Source: Aquimarina algicola (lineage in GTDB: Bacteria > Bacteroidota > Bacteroidia > Flavobacteriales > Flavobacteriaceae). Taken from it: 64,000 bases of DNA. The notes under the pieces were generated by a model. That model was not told where the DNA came from and did no database searches. It saw only the letters and a list, made by a program, of their open reading frames with translations. The position numbers and the translations under genes are program-made. The stretch lies in the NCBI RefSeq assembly GCF_006443095.1, contig NZ_VFWZ01000007.1, positions 124,001-188,000 on the forward strand, read 5' to 3'. Positions 55,751 to 64,000 of this stretch are shown here, one piece after another (the stretch's first letter is position 1; the number at the start of each line of letters is the position of its first letter).

Positions 55751-57187
55751 CTATTGTATTCCTAGATATATAGCGACTTTTTCTTTATCAAAGTTATCTT
55801 TCTTAAAAGGATGTGCTTCTGTATTAAAAATATAATCATCAAAATTAAAGACACTTTTATCAACAGCAGCCACATAAAAGTATTTTAAGGTTTCTGCATA
55901 AAAATAAGTTGCTAAATAATCTCTGGGTTTCTTAGTGCGTACATCTTCTACGGCATTGAATGCTACTTCATTTTGACAACACAGTTTTATATCTTTCCAG
56001 TATTTACTGATCATATCTTTATATTGTTGCTCTCCGGTAATTTGATTCAAATAATAAGCTGACTCTATTATTTCAGGATTTAATTCAGAATTTGCATATT
56101 CAATAGAATCTTTTTCATACATGTATCGTGTTGGTAAAAGTCCGTATTTATCCCACAACCAATCCCATGTAGCCATATTTTTTTTAGCATTTTCTATATC
56201 TCCATGTAATGCTTGTACTGCAGGAAAAAAGGCATCATACAGAGAAATCGATCTTTTTACGATCTCGCCGGTATGCATATTAACACAGGTATAAAATCGC
56301 TTGTCATTATAGTCTTCACTATAATATTGATTAATTCGTTCCAGACTATAGTTCCAGATTTTTTCTATTTCAGGATCAGGAAAAAGTACGTTACTTTTAA
56401 ACAAATATTCGTAATACGAGTCCATACCGGCTTGCAAGTAAGACCAATCATTTGTCCACTCCCCTGTCTCTATATCTATAAAATCGCCAGGCAAACCAAT
56501 CTCAGACTTTCTGTTGAATATTGCTAAAGTAGCCTTTTTGGCTGCCTGATAATATTTACTGTCTTTTGAATAGTAGCTAAGAACACCAAATTCGAAGAGA
56601 TATGTTGCTGCTTGTGCTGTATTTACAATATTTCCTTTACCTTCTCCCAAATTACCCGCAGTTTTGCCTGTTCTAAGATTAACCGAGTGATAAGGGATCC
56701 CTGTAGGAGAATCAAAAGCCGGGAGCAATCGGTCACCAAAATCTATGGCCTTTTCTAAGATCTTGGGATTTTTTGTATCGTCATAAATTGCTAATAAGCC
56801 TCCTAGAATTCTAATATTTACTTCAAAAACCTGTACAAAAACATCTTGATCCCAATTTTTGGAAACTGCATACTCTTCAATTTCTTTTGCTTCTTTATCA
56901 AGTCCCATAACGGCTAGTGTACTGTAAGCATCAAAAGGAGAAATCCCAAGAGAAGTATCATACCAATTATACCCGGATTTTGAAAGTGGTAAAAGAACAT
57001 CATATCCCCATGCATATTCTTTGTAAGCATTCCAGGATCGTATCATTTCAAATTTCACCTGTTCTGCCGTATACGCAAATGCTTTTGATTCTTCAACGTT
57101 TGATTCTTTGACCTTATCATCCTTATGAGATTTACCACAACAAACCAATAAAACAATTACTAATACAGATACAATTTGACGTTTCAT
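55751..57187 (-). CDS. GH47 alpha-mannosidase lipoprotein
   Basis: 478-residue member of family GH47, the class I inverting alpha-1,2-mannosidases better known from eukaryotic N-glycan processing and EDEM. Motifs: AFDSPTGIPYHSVNLRTG near 155-175, SYLQAGMDSYYEYLFK near 250, LNPEIIESAYYLNQITGE near 370-388, and the Ca2+-binding NTEAHPF (Thr456) at the C-terminus. Lipobox Cys16/17 suggests an outer or periplasmic lipoprotein. Bacterial GH47 enzymes are uncommon. It lies 17 kb from the GH92 operon and shares a strand and a 28-bp gap with the serine hydrolase gene. It fits with N-glycan use. Confidence 0.88.
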   Translation of the reverse strand: MKRQIVSVLVIVLLVCCGKSHKDDKVKESNVEESKAFAYTAEQVKFEMIRSWNAYKEYAWGYDVLLPLSKSGYNWYDTSLGISPFDAYSTLAVMGLDKEAKEIEEYAVSKNWDQDVFVQVFEVNIRILGGLLAIYDDTKNPKILEKAIDFGDRLLPAFDSPTGIPYHSVNLRTGKTAGNLGEGKGNIVNTAQAATYLFEFGVLSYYSKDSKYYQAAKKATLAIFNRKSEIGLPGDFIDIETGEWTNDWSYLQAGMDSYYEYLFKSNVLFPDPEIEKIWNYSLERINQYYSEDYNDKRFYTCVNMHTGEIVKRSISLYDAFFPAVQALHGDIENAKKNMATWDWLWDKYGLLPTRYMYEKDSIEYANSELNPEIIESAYYLNQITGEQQYKDMISKYWKDIKLCCQNEVAFNAVEDVRTKKPRDYLATYFYAETLKYFYVAAVDKSVFNFDDYIFNTEAHPFKKDNFDKEKVAIYLGIQ

Positions 57188-57367
57188 ATATACTCTTAAA
57201 ATAATTAGGTTTTTACTTGTATGTAACTTATAAATATAAATGTAATTAATTTTATATTCAATACGTTACAATTGTCCCAATTACTTCTTACCTCAATAAC
57301 AGAAACATCCTATACAACCAAATGTCTATAGTACAAAATACTTGTCTCAATGCATGATAATACACAG

Positions 57368-57574
57368 TTAGTTTTTTTTATTAAAATAACGTCTTAAAAT
57401 ATAATTTCTAAGAATGCTCAAAAGGGTTAAATAAATGGTGACAACCAAGTTTTTTCCTGAATGGTTTTCAATCCCCAACAGCGGAAAAATAAAATGTAGT
57501 GAAATCATCGTGATACAAAAACCGATAGTTACATTAAGCAAGCTTTCTATTAAGGACTGTTTTTTAGTTTGCAT
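57368..57574 (-). CDS. Small two-helix membrane protein (DUF7220-like)
   Basis: 68 residues with two hydrophobic helices around IGFCITMISLHFIFPLLGIE and NLVVTIYLTLLSILRNYILRR. This pattern resembles small membrane proteins of the DUF7220 type. Its start overlaps the end of the phosphoesterase gene by 11 bp, so it is probably translated from the same mRNA. No role is known. Confidence 0.6.
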   Translation of the reverse strand: MQTKKQSLIESLLNVTIGFCITMISLHFIFPLLGIENHSGKNLVVTIYLTLLSILRNYILRRYFNKKN

Positions 57575-58286
57575 AAGTAATGTATTTTACTTGTGAAGTG
57601 ATACTATCTTTTGTTATTTCAATAATTCTATAGCCAGAAACAGTAGTTTCTATCTCTATTGTATTGACATCTTTTTTAATTTGAAAACTTACTGCTGGAG
57701 TGATATATTGAGTAATATTCTCTTCATTCAAAGTACTCTCTAGATGATAGTGTCCACAATAAATCGTAATTGTATTCTTGACTGTTTTTAAGATCGCAAT
57801 GACCTGATCTCTATTTTCAAGTTTTCCAATTTCATCAACTTTTAGGTTGAGGCCAATAATTGGGTGATGAACAAAAATGATAATGGGTTTGCTTGAAATC
57901 AACTCTTCTTTAAGCCAAAACAATTGTTTATCATCTATACTCCCTGCTGAAGAGTCTAAATAAATATATTTATAATACGTTTTGACGATACTGCTATATA
58001 TTTTCTTTGAATCATGATTTACCCCAATCGTATAATATGTAGACATTTGATTGAATGTATCATGATTACCTAAAGCAATGGATATATCTTTAGTTTTAAT
58101 TTTCTCAAAAAAGTATTGAACTCCATCATTTTCTCCAATATCACCTGTACAAACAATCTGAGTAATATTTTCTCTTTCTATACTTTTTAAAACCGCATCA
58201 AACCTCTTTCTGGCAGATATCTGATCATTAAAAGGAAATGATTCGTCTAAATGTAAGTCTGTAATATGGGCTATTCTTTCGATCAT
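57564..58286 (-). CDS. Calcineurin-like metallophosphoesterase
   Basis: 240-residue cytoplasmic metallophosphoesterase with all five signature blocks: ITDLHLDE, CTGDIGEND, ALGNHDTF, FVHHPIIG and CGHYHLES. These bind two metal ions. The size and motif spacing are close to CpdA-type cyclic nucleotide phosphodiesterases, but the substrate cannot be assigned. It is followed by an overlapping small membrane protein. Confidence 0.9.
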   Translation of the reverse strand: MIERIAHITDLHLDESFPFNDQISARKRFDAVLKSIERENITQIVCTGDIGENDGVQYFFEKIKTKDISIALGNHDTFNQMSTYYTIGVNHDSKKIYSSIVKTYYKYIYLDSSAGSIDDKQLFWLKEELISSKPIIIFVHHPIIGLNLKVDEIGKLENRDQVIAILKTVKNTITIYCGHYHLESTLNEENITQYITPAVSFQIKKDVNTIEIETTVSGYRIIEITKDSITSQVKYITYAN

Positions 58287-58355
58287 TTTTTACTCTTAGG
58301 TAGCACAAAAATAATCCGACACCTTTATATTGATTTATAGAATCTTGCTGATTTT

Positions 58356-59204
58356 TTAGAAGGCTTTTCTGAATTGCGAAGGAGAAACACCTGTGTGTGC
58401 TTTAAATATATTAGAAAAATAAGAAGTATTGTCAAAACCACATGCAATGGCAGTCTCAAAAATAGATGCTGTCGAGTATCTGAGTTTATTTTTTGCTTTT
58501 TGCAAACGAATTCCCGTTAAATACTTAAGAGGCGTATCACCATGGATTTCTGTAAATAATCGATGTAAATAATATTTGCTTATCCCTATATCTTTGCTTA
58601 GTATTTCGAGAGAAATATCTCTTGCAAGATTATCCTGCAAATATTCTTCTGCTTTAAGTATTGATCTATACAAATCTCTTTTTGTATCGTGTTTAACTAT
58701 TTTAAGTCTTGTAAATTTATTGTCTATAGCATTCTGTTCCTGAACAATTAATTCTGATAATTTAATAAACAGATCTTCTATTTGTTGTTGTAAAGTCATT
58801 CGATCGTTCTCATATAGATAAGTAATCTGTTCAAGAAACAATCTTACTTTATTGTTTGATTGTTTTTGGGTCGCTTCAATAAATTCAAAAGAAGTGGTAC
58901 TAGTTGTATGATAATTCAGAATCTCATTGAGGAGTTCTGATGATAAAAAGAATGATAATCCTTTAGTTCCTTTTTTTGCTTCTGTAGTAATTTTACTGTT
59001 ATTCAGAATCAAATATTGATTTTTTGAAACCTCAATATTCTCATTATTATAGTTATAATGCTTTATCCCTTCTATAACATATTTTAATGTGTATGTAGAA
59101 GTATACGATATAGAAATATCATTAGAATGATTAGAATATAACATCTTATTTTCTAACTGATTAGAAAATGAAGGTTTTGTTGATATTTCTTCAAGTTTTA
59201 CCAT
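58356..59204 (-). CDS. AraC-family transcriptional regulator
   Basis: 282 residues. The N-terminal ligand-binding half (cupin-like, about 20-130) is followed by a C-terminal double helix-turn-helix (about 180-280: RDISLEILSKDIGISKYYLHRLFTEIHGDTPLKYLTGIRLQKA, SIFETAIACGFDNTSYFSNIFKAHTGVSPSQFRKAF). The latter motif is standard for the family. It stands alone between the phosphoesterase and OmpA genes; targets are unknown. Confidence 0.9.
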   Translation of the reverse strand: MVKLEEISTKPSFSNQLENKMLYSNHSNDISISYTSTYTLKYVIEGIKHYNYNNENIEVSKNQYLILNNSKITTEAKKGTKGLSFFLSSELLNEILNYHTTSTTSFEFIEATQKQSNNKVRLFLEQITYLYENDRMTLQQQIEDLFIKLSELIVQEQNAIDNKFTRLKIVKHDTKRDLYRSILKAEEYLQDNLARDISLEILSKDIGISKYYLHRLFTEIHGDTPLKYLTGIRLQKAKNKLRYSTASIFETAIACGFDNTSYFSNIFKAHTGVSPSQFRKAF

Positions 59205-59266
59205 ACAGCATCAGAAACTGTAATTTATAAATAAAATTTTATTCAACTACATTTCACCGCTCCTTT

Positions 59267-60625
59267 TCAGATTTTTTTTAATTCTACTCTTCTATTTTTA
59301 GCCCTGCCACTAGCGGTATTATTATCCCCAATAGGTTTGGTTTCTCCAAATCCTTTGGCTTTTAACTGGGCTTTGTTTACATTATATTGTGAGCTCAATA
59401 TTGCCAAAACTGCCTCAGCTCTTTTTTGAGATAAATTTTGATTGTAGGCATTATCACCTTGCGAATCTGTATGCCCTTCTATTTGGATTTTTATTGATGA
59501 ATCAGAGGTAAGCATCTTTGCGATTTCTTGAAGTAATGGATACGACTCTTTTTTAACATCACTTCTATCCGTATCAAAGTATATTCCATAAAGAATGACT
59601 TTTCCTTTTTCGTTCAATGTTTTTTTGATTGTCGTATCGTCTAGAGAGGATGTTACTGCAAATGAAACCGGTGTTAATAATTCAGGTCCAGTCTCTGCAT
59701 AAAACATTCTGACATTATATTTACCTTTTATCGATGGTGCTTGAAAAATCAGCTGTCCTTTAGTTTTTGGTTTCAGATAGTGATAGTCAAGATACTTATT
59801 GTATTTTTTTTCATTGGTGTCTTTAAATACTCCTATCCAAGAGCTTTCTGTCAAATCTTGATGTCCAACATAATTAACAATAATTTCTTCTCCCGGGTCA
59901 TAAGATGTCTTATTTAAGTTGAATGCAATACCGGGCAGGTTAGGTTGCCCTATTCGCAAAGGCACTTGATCTATAAGTATCCCGGGATCGGCAGAATAAA
60001 ATTTTAGTTCATAATCTCCAGATTCACTTGGTGCTGTTAATGTAACATCTTCGCCATACTCTTGTAATATGTATTTATATGATAAATATCCCGATGCTGC
60101 TGAAGGATCATGATTTGCTTTGAATATTCCTAACCAGGATTGAGCGCTCATCTTATATGTTGTTGTTATATTTACTTTAAAGGTTTGAGCTGTTTTGATT
60201 TGATCTGTGAGTACAGTAATCTTATACTGATCTGGACTTACTGTAGCGACATTAAATTTTACAGACATAACAAAGTTTCCCGGGTCTGCATCATATAATC
60301 GTATTTCATATTCTCCCGTTTGTATCGGGGCGGTCATTTCTGATCCATTTGATTTTTGATCTTTTAGATATACATAGGATTCATAACCAGAAGCATTTTT
60401 AGGATTTAAATTTGGTTTAAAAATACCCAACCAGGCAGTTTCTTTCATTTTGTCAGCACCACTTACTTTTACATAAAAAGATTGACCTGATTTAATATCT
60501 TTTGTTAGTATCTTGATCGATACATTCTGAGTATTTATATTATCAGAAAAGGTATGATCCGAAGCAAATATAGAATTGATAAAGCATAGACACAGTATAC
60601 TTATTAAAAGGTCTTTTAATTTCAT
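59267..60625 (-). CDS. OmpA-family protein with three Ig-like repeats
   Basis: 452 residues. After a signal peptide (about 1-22), three repeats of roughly 95 residues follow. Each contains an (A/S)WLGIFK or SWIGVFK motif and ends with a YDADPG/YSADPG-like turn (positions about 85, 165 and 265 for the WLG/WIG motif). The C-terminal OmpA peptidoglycan-binding domain has YFDTDRSDVKKES, IEGHTDSQGDNAYNQNLSQKRA and GRAKNRRVEL. The protein likely anchors a surface or periplasmic structure to peptidoglycan. It is single, without an evident operon. Confidence 0.92.
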   Translation of the reverse strand: MKLKDLLISILCLCFINSIFASDHTFSDNINTQNVSIKILTKDIKSGQSFYVKVSGADKMKETAWLGIFKPNLNPKNASGYESYVYLKDQKSNGSEMTAPIQTGEYEIRLYDADPGNFVMSVKFNVATVSPDQYKITVLTDQIKTAQTFKVNITTTYKMSAQSWLGIFKANHDPSAASGYLSYKYILQEYGEDVTLTAPSESGDYELKFYSADPGILIDQVPLRIGQPNLPGIAFNLNKTSYDPGEEIIVNYVGHQDLTESSWIGVFKDTNEKKYNKYLDYHYLKPKTKGQLIFQAPSIKGKYNVRMFYAETGPELLTPVSFAVTSSLDDTTIKKTLNEKGKVILYGIYFDTDRSDVKKESYPLLQEIAKMLTSDSSIKIQIEGHTDSQGDNAYNQNLSQKRAEAVLAILSSQYNVNKAQLKAKGFGETKPIGDNNTASGRAKNRRVELKKI

Positions 60626-60677
60626 TGATATTTTTTGTTAGTGATGTTTTAGTATGATTTGATTCAAAAATTTTATA

Positions 60678-61346
60678 CTATTTTTTGTTTGCTATCCACC
60701 CCATATAAATTGATGTTTGAAAGAACCTTAATGGTTTTTCAAAACCAGCTTCTACAAATAATTCAATCAATCTTTCTTCTGACACTGCATGTAATTTATT
60801 TTCAATTCGATATAATCGATTATCAATATCCTCTTTACTTAAATGATCGGGTAAAAATCGTTTTAATACACTTAAATTCTCTTTGATTTGTGTTTTATCA
60901 CCTGTAATATCAAGAATCACGAGTGGAGCATTACTTTCTAATCTTTTGGCAATATCTTTAAGTAAATTCAATTTTGCACCACTATCTTTCATAAAATGTA
61001 ACACTAATAATAATGTTGCTGCACCAAATTTTTGAGATTCGTCTACATCACTTACTAATCCTTCTATCAGATTTACATTTTCATAATCTTCAAGTTTGCG
61101 TTGCGCTTGACGTATCATATCTGGCGATGGGTCAACCCCCGTCATTTTCCAATCTTTTTCTGAACTTACAAATCTCTCGATCTCATTACCTGTTCCACAC
61201 CCTGCAACAAGAAGGTTTTTGTTTTCGGTTTCTTTGAGAAGTAAAGGTAGTTTATCTAAAAAATAATCATAATTAGGAATCCAGGTTTGAACAAATTCAT
61301 TGTAATTAGAGGCTCTTTGATCTTCAAATATTTCGACTGTACTCAT
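60678..61346 (-). CDS. Class I SAM-dependent methyltransferase
   Basis: 222 residues. The SAM-binding motif I is LLVAGCGTGNEI near 45, motif II-like GVDPSPDMIRQAQRKL near 70-85, then LLLVLHFMKD near 115 and PLVILDITGD near 145. Small-molecule or lipid substrate, not identifiable. A 14-bp perfect inverted repeat lies 52 bp upstream of the ATG and may be an operator. Confidence 0.88.
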   Translation of the reverse strand: MSTVEIFEDQRASNYNEFVQTWIPNYDYFLDKLPLLLKETENKNLLVAGCGTGNEIERFVSSEKDWKMTGVDPSPDMIRQAQRKLEDYENVNLIEGLVSDVDESQKFGAATLLLVLHFMKDSGAKLNLLKDIAKRLESNAPLVILDITGDKTQIKENLSVLKRFLPDHLSKEDIDNRLYRIENKLHAVSEERLIELFVEAGFEKPLRFFQTSIYMGWIANKK

Positions 61347-61397
61347 TTTTCTATACGGATATTTTTATTGAACTTAGGATGAGTTCATAAACATAAT

Positions 61398-61437
61398 TAC
61401 CAATCATGTAAAATAATATATACTTACATGATTGGTA
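61398..61437. promoter_or_regulatory. 14-bp perfect inverted repeat upstream of the methyltransferase gene
   Basis: TACCAATCATGTAA (61398-61411) and TTACATGATTGGTA (61424-61437) are perfect complements with a 12-bp spacer. The length and symmetry are those of a dimeric repressor operator. No T-tract follows in the minus-strand sense, so it is not a terminator. Confidence 0.6.
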
Positions 61438-61540
61438 TAAATGTAATGAGATTTCGTCTCTTTTGTGACCCTTTTTGTATTTAATATCCCTTTATTATTG
61501 TCTATATCTAATCATTGATGAATGATTAAAAAACCATAAT

Positions 61541-62380
61541 TTATTTATCTAACTCTTTAATTAGATCCGTGTTGAGTTTTATAAAATCCTTATTCTTTGC
61601 TTTTTTAGACAAATCCAGTCCTCTTTTTGCCACCGTAACAGCTTTTTGATATTGTCGTAAGTCTTTTAAAATTAAAGCTTCTCGAGTTACTTGAAAAAAT
61701 AGGGCTTTGTCAGACGCAGTAACTTTTTGTATGTATTCTAGTGCCTTAGGTATATCAATCTTAGATTCATGTAAGTATAATGCAGCTCTAAAATATTCAC
61801 TTGTACTTGGACCATTCATTGTATTTTTGATAGAGGCCAGTGTCTTTTCTTTAGTCTTAACCTCTATCGGGATGCTAATCCTAACTTTTTCCCATTCGAT
61901 AGCTATTGTTGCCTGATCAAATGTGATATCTGTAATACGAATCTCCATCGTTTCCAATAATTTTTGTTTTTTTTCTACTGGTAATTGTAAAGTCAACAAG
62001 GGAGTTTTGGGTACATAAGTATTCCAATTCGTACTTTCATATGTATACCAGTGTAGCGACCAGGAATCAGCTTGCGGAACCACAAGAATGGTGTATTCTC
62101 CTTTTTTTAGAGCATTGCCCATGATACTTATATCGTCTGAAAATGTAATTTTTGTAGCTGCATTTGCACCTACTCGCCATATTTCGCCATAAGGTAATAG
62201 CCCATCTTTGGCAAAGACTTTTCGTCCCTTTACATTAGGGCGTGAATAATCGACTTTAATCTTTGTTAATCCAACAGTTTGGTCTAGAGACCCGGTAACA
62301 CTTAGAGAAGGCGTTTTTAACTGTCCAAATACAGTTGCAGTGATCAAAAAAATATATAAGGTAATACTATTCGTTTTCAT
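61541..62380 (-). CDS. DUF2911 family protein
   Basis: 279 residues with a signal peptide (ITATVFG). The DUF2911 domain spans about 25-170: VDYSRPNVKGRKVFAKDGLLPYGEIWRVGANAATKITF, LKKGEYTILVVP and WNTYVPK. A TPR-like helical tail follows (EYFRAALYLHESKIDIPKALEYIQKVTASD). It is exported and of unknown function. Its ATG overlaps the stop of the AraC gene (TAATG), so it is co-translated with that regulator and is likely one of its targets. Confidence 0.88.
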   Translation of the reverse strand: MKTNSITLYIFLITATVFGQLKTPSLSVTGSLDQTVGLTKIKVDYSRPNVKGRKVFAKDGLLPYGEIWRVGANAATKITFSDDISIMGNALKKGEYTILVVPQADSWSLHWYTYESTNWNTYVPKTPLLTLQLPVEKKQKLLETMEIRITDITFDQATIAIEWEKVRISIPIEVKTKEKTLASIKNTMNGPSTSEYFRAALYLHESKIDIPKALEYIQKVTASDKALFFQVTREALILKDLRQYQKAVTVAKRGLDLSKKAKNKDFIKLNTDLIKELDK

Positions 62381-63495
62381 TAAGATAAGGATTGATGTTG
62401 TTTAAAGTATGCTGAAGGCGAAGTCCCCATCAGTTGTTTAAATGATTTATTAAAAGTGGTTTTTGAATTAAACCCTGCTTCTTGTGCTAATCCAAAAAAG
62501 GTAAGCTGTTCTGCTCGACTAGACTGCGCAAGGTTTACAAACTCTTTAACTCGATAATAGTTTACATATTCAAAAAAATTCATTCCTATATTTTCATTAA
62601 GTAAGCGGGCTAATTCAGGATTACTTACCCCTAGCATTTCTGCTAGTTCTGCCTTTAATAATTTATGATTGAGATACGGTTTTTTATCTATCATGAGTTG
62701 ATCCAACTCTTTTTTTAAGCGCTCTAGATCTGAAATGCTTAATTTTGATTGCTTGTATTTTTGTGATACAACATTTTCTGCAATACGCAATACCTGCGGA
62801 GAGATCATACTGTAATAAGTTATAAAAAGAATAATGAGAGTCAATACAATCCAGATATATGGTCGGGCCTTACGCTCTAGCATTTCAGCTCCAATAAAAC
62901 TGATGATCAAAAATGTTACCCATATTAAAAGACACCCTCCTACTACCCATAAAAAATTAACCATAAAACGTGTTTGTAAAACATAAGAAAGCTCATTTTG
63001 TACTTGTTTATGAAATGTAGAAAATATCTGGTAACTTAATATCCAATACCCTACATTAACAATTAAACCGATAGCATGACACGTATAGATTGCACGCATT
63101 AATTCTCCTGTAACAATACGTTCACTAATTGTAGTATCAGAAGGTAACACAAAGTAAAAAAGGACAAATCCACAATAAAATAGTGCTGGCACGTAGTGTA
63201 ATAAATCTTCGTGTGAATATGATTTTCTCTCTAACACCGATCGTGAAAATAAATAAAGGGTAGGACCAAATAATAGTGCTGATATTTCTGATAAAGAAAT
63301 CAATCTAAAATTTTGATCCCATACCCCGGCAGAATACAATACCTTACCTGCCAACCCTATAAAAAGAGTAAGGATCAAAAAAGCCATATACCCATTGATA
63401 TGTCTTCTTTTTCTTGGAGAAAATAGATAGATAACAAGTAGCAGAAGGCTCTGAAGAAACCCAAAATATACGAGTTGATTAAGTATAGTTTGCAT
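62380..63495 (-). CDS. Membrane-anchored AraC-type regulator (7 transmembrane helices)
   Basis: 371 residues. The first ~235 form about seven hydrophobic helices (for example GFLQSLLLLVIYLFS, LILTLFIGLAGKVL, WVVGGCLLIWVTFLIISFIG, WIVLTLIILFITYY). A C-terminal AraC helix-turn-helix follows (about 275-370: KAELAEMLGVSNPELARLLNENIGMNFFEYVNYYRV, LTFFGLAQEAGFNSKTTFNKSFKQLMGTSPSAYFKQH). Such proteins sense at the membrane and bind DNA directly. It overlaps the DUF2911 gene by one base. Confidence 0.92.
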   Translation of the reverse strand: MQTILNQLVYFGFLQSLLLLVIYLFSPRKRRHINGYMAFLILTLFIGLAGKVLYSAGVWDQNFRLISLSEISALLFGPTLYLFSRSVLERKSYSHEDLLHYVPALFYCGFVLFYFVLPSDTTISERIVTGELMRAIYTCHAIGLIVNVGYWILSYQIFSTFHKQVQNELSYVLQTRFMVNFLWVVGGCLLIWVTFLIISFIGAEMLERKARPYIWIVLTLIILFITYYSMISPQVLRIAENVVSQKYKQSKLSISDLERLKKELDQLMIDKKPYLNHKLLKAELAEMLGVSNPELARLLNENIGMNFFEYVNYYRVKEFVNLAQSSRAEQLTFFGLAQEAGFNSKTTFNKSFKQLMGTSPSAYFKQHQSLS

Positions 63496-63523
63496 TGAGA
63501 TAAACTTTATTGTGATCAGTAAG

Positions 63524-64000
63524 TTAATTTAAAACAAATTGATGGATATCCTGTAATGCTGTAAAACGTTCTAAAGGATATTCTTTTTTAAATTTCTGAA
63601 AAGCAATTTCATCCTCCCACTCTGCAATAACCAAAACATCAGGATTATACTCATATCCTATTGGTGAATATCCGTCTTTAAGCTGAAGCACTACTTTACC
63701 TCCTGATTGTACGATATCTTTTTTCCATTGCGAAAAAAGCGTTTCAAAATCATTTTTGTCTTTTTGCCAAAGTGTGGTTACGACCGTATGTTGATCTTTG
63801 TGTATTGAAAACTTGGTGTCTTTTGACATCTCATAATATACCAATTCAAAATGAGGAAATAAGTCATTACGTTGTTGATGAAAATCAGGTACCCGTTTTG
63901 CGATATTATTCAAGAAGCCTTCTCTTTTTGATTTATTATCCCATTTTCCAAAAATAAAAGTGCTTGGCGATGCACTCCCAAAAACACGTTTACGAATTGC
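63524..64000 (-). CDS. Conserved hypothetical protein, N-terminus cut by window end
   Basis: The frame is open from the right edge at 64000 (AIRKRVFGSASPSTFIFGKW) to the stop at 63524, so the true start lies outside; a TTG at 63913 is only an internal option. At least 158 residues are visible. The last third has VLVIAEWEDEIAFQKFKKEYP, as in dimeric alpha-beta barrel (DUF1330/ABM-like) proteins. Function unknown. It precedes the 7TM-AraC gene by 28 bp on the same strand and may share its operon. Confidence 0.7.
   Translation of the reverse strand, partial: AIRKRVFGSASPSTFIFGKWDNKSKREGFLNNIAKRVPDFHQQRNDLFPHFELVYYEMSKDTKFSIHKDQHTVVTTLWQKDKNDFETLFSQWKKDIVQSGGKVVLQLKDGYSPIGYEYNPDVLVIAEWEDEIAFQKFKKEYPLERFTALQDIHQFVLN

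Overview
The window looks like the chromosome of a marine-type flavobacterium (Bacteroidota, Flavobacteriaceae). The DNA is AT-rich. It carries a SusC/SusD pair, many lipobox lipoproteins, a promoter-like TTG-N19-TATATTTA element, and families typical of this group (HYC_CC_PP, DUF3347, DUF2911, 7TM-AraC regulators). I cannot fix the genus from the sequence alone.

Region 1 (1-9.2 kb) is a defence island. It holds a type I restriction-modification operon (hsdR-hsdM-hsdS, minus strand; HsdS has an extra C-terminal Panacea/DUF4065-like domain), an AbiEi-type antitoxin followed by a tiny ATGA-coupled ORF where a toxin is expected, a low-molecular-weight phosphatase-like protein and a class II Fic protein. 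The right edge has a tRNA-like 3' end, stacked hairpins and a strong terminator. Region 2 (9.4-14.4 kb) has a large AsmA-like protein, an Old Yellow Enzyme homologue with altered active-site residues, and two gene remnants: a beta-barrel outer-membrane protein and a Bcr/CflA transporter stub.

Region 3 (14.5-40.2 kb) is a large mannose-rich N-glycan utilisation locus made of two minus-strand operons and a divergent regulator. Operon A (38.3 to 23.0 kb) encodes GH92, a sodium/solute symporter, GH130 phosphorylase, a CBM9-like protein, a GHL10-like hydrolase, GH92, glycosylasparaginase, GH92 and GH92. Operon B (22.3 to 14.5 kb) encodes SusC, SusD, a FucP-type MFS transporter, a ROK sugar kinase and CutC. 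The LytS/LytTR-type two-component system at 38.4-40.2 kb probably controls both, because the same bipartite DNA box lies upstream of the first gene of each operon. No GH18/GH85 endo-glycosidase is visible; the asparaginase probably detaches the glycan from Asn instead. A GH47 mannosidase lipoprotein lies about 17 kb away at 55.8-57.2 kb.

Region 4 (40.3-52.6 kb) has an orphan small protein, an AraC-GyrI regulator and a complete copper/silver resistance operon: HYC_CC_PP, CusA, TolC-type CusC, DUF3347, CusB, an unusual HMA-AraC fusion regulator, CopA and a small HMA chaperone. Region 5 (52.6-64 kb) starts with a degenerate 42/43-bp tandem repeat including a GC-rich hairpin, next to a gene whose N-terminus matches the leader of extracellular contractile injection system (eCIS) cargo proteins. 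This is the best candidate here for something undescribed. It is followed by a serine hydrolase, GH47, a phosphoesterase, AraC regulators, an OmpA-family protein, a methyltransferase, a DUF2911 protein and a partial gene cut by the window end.
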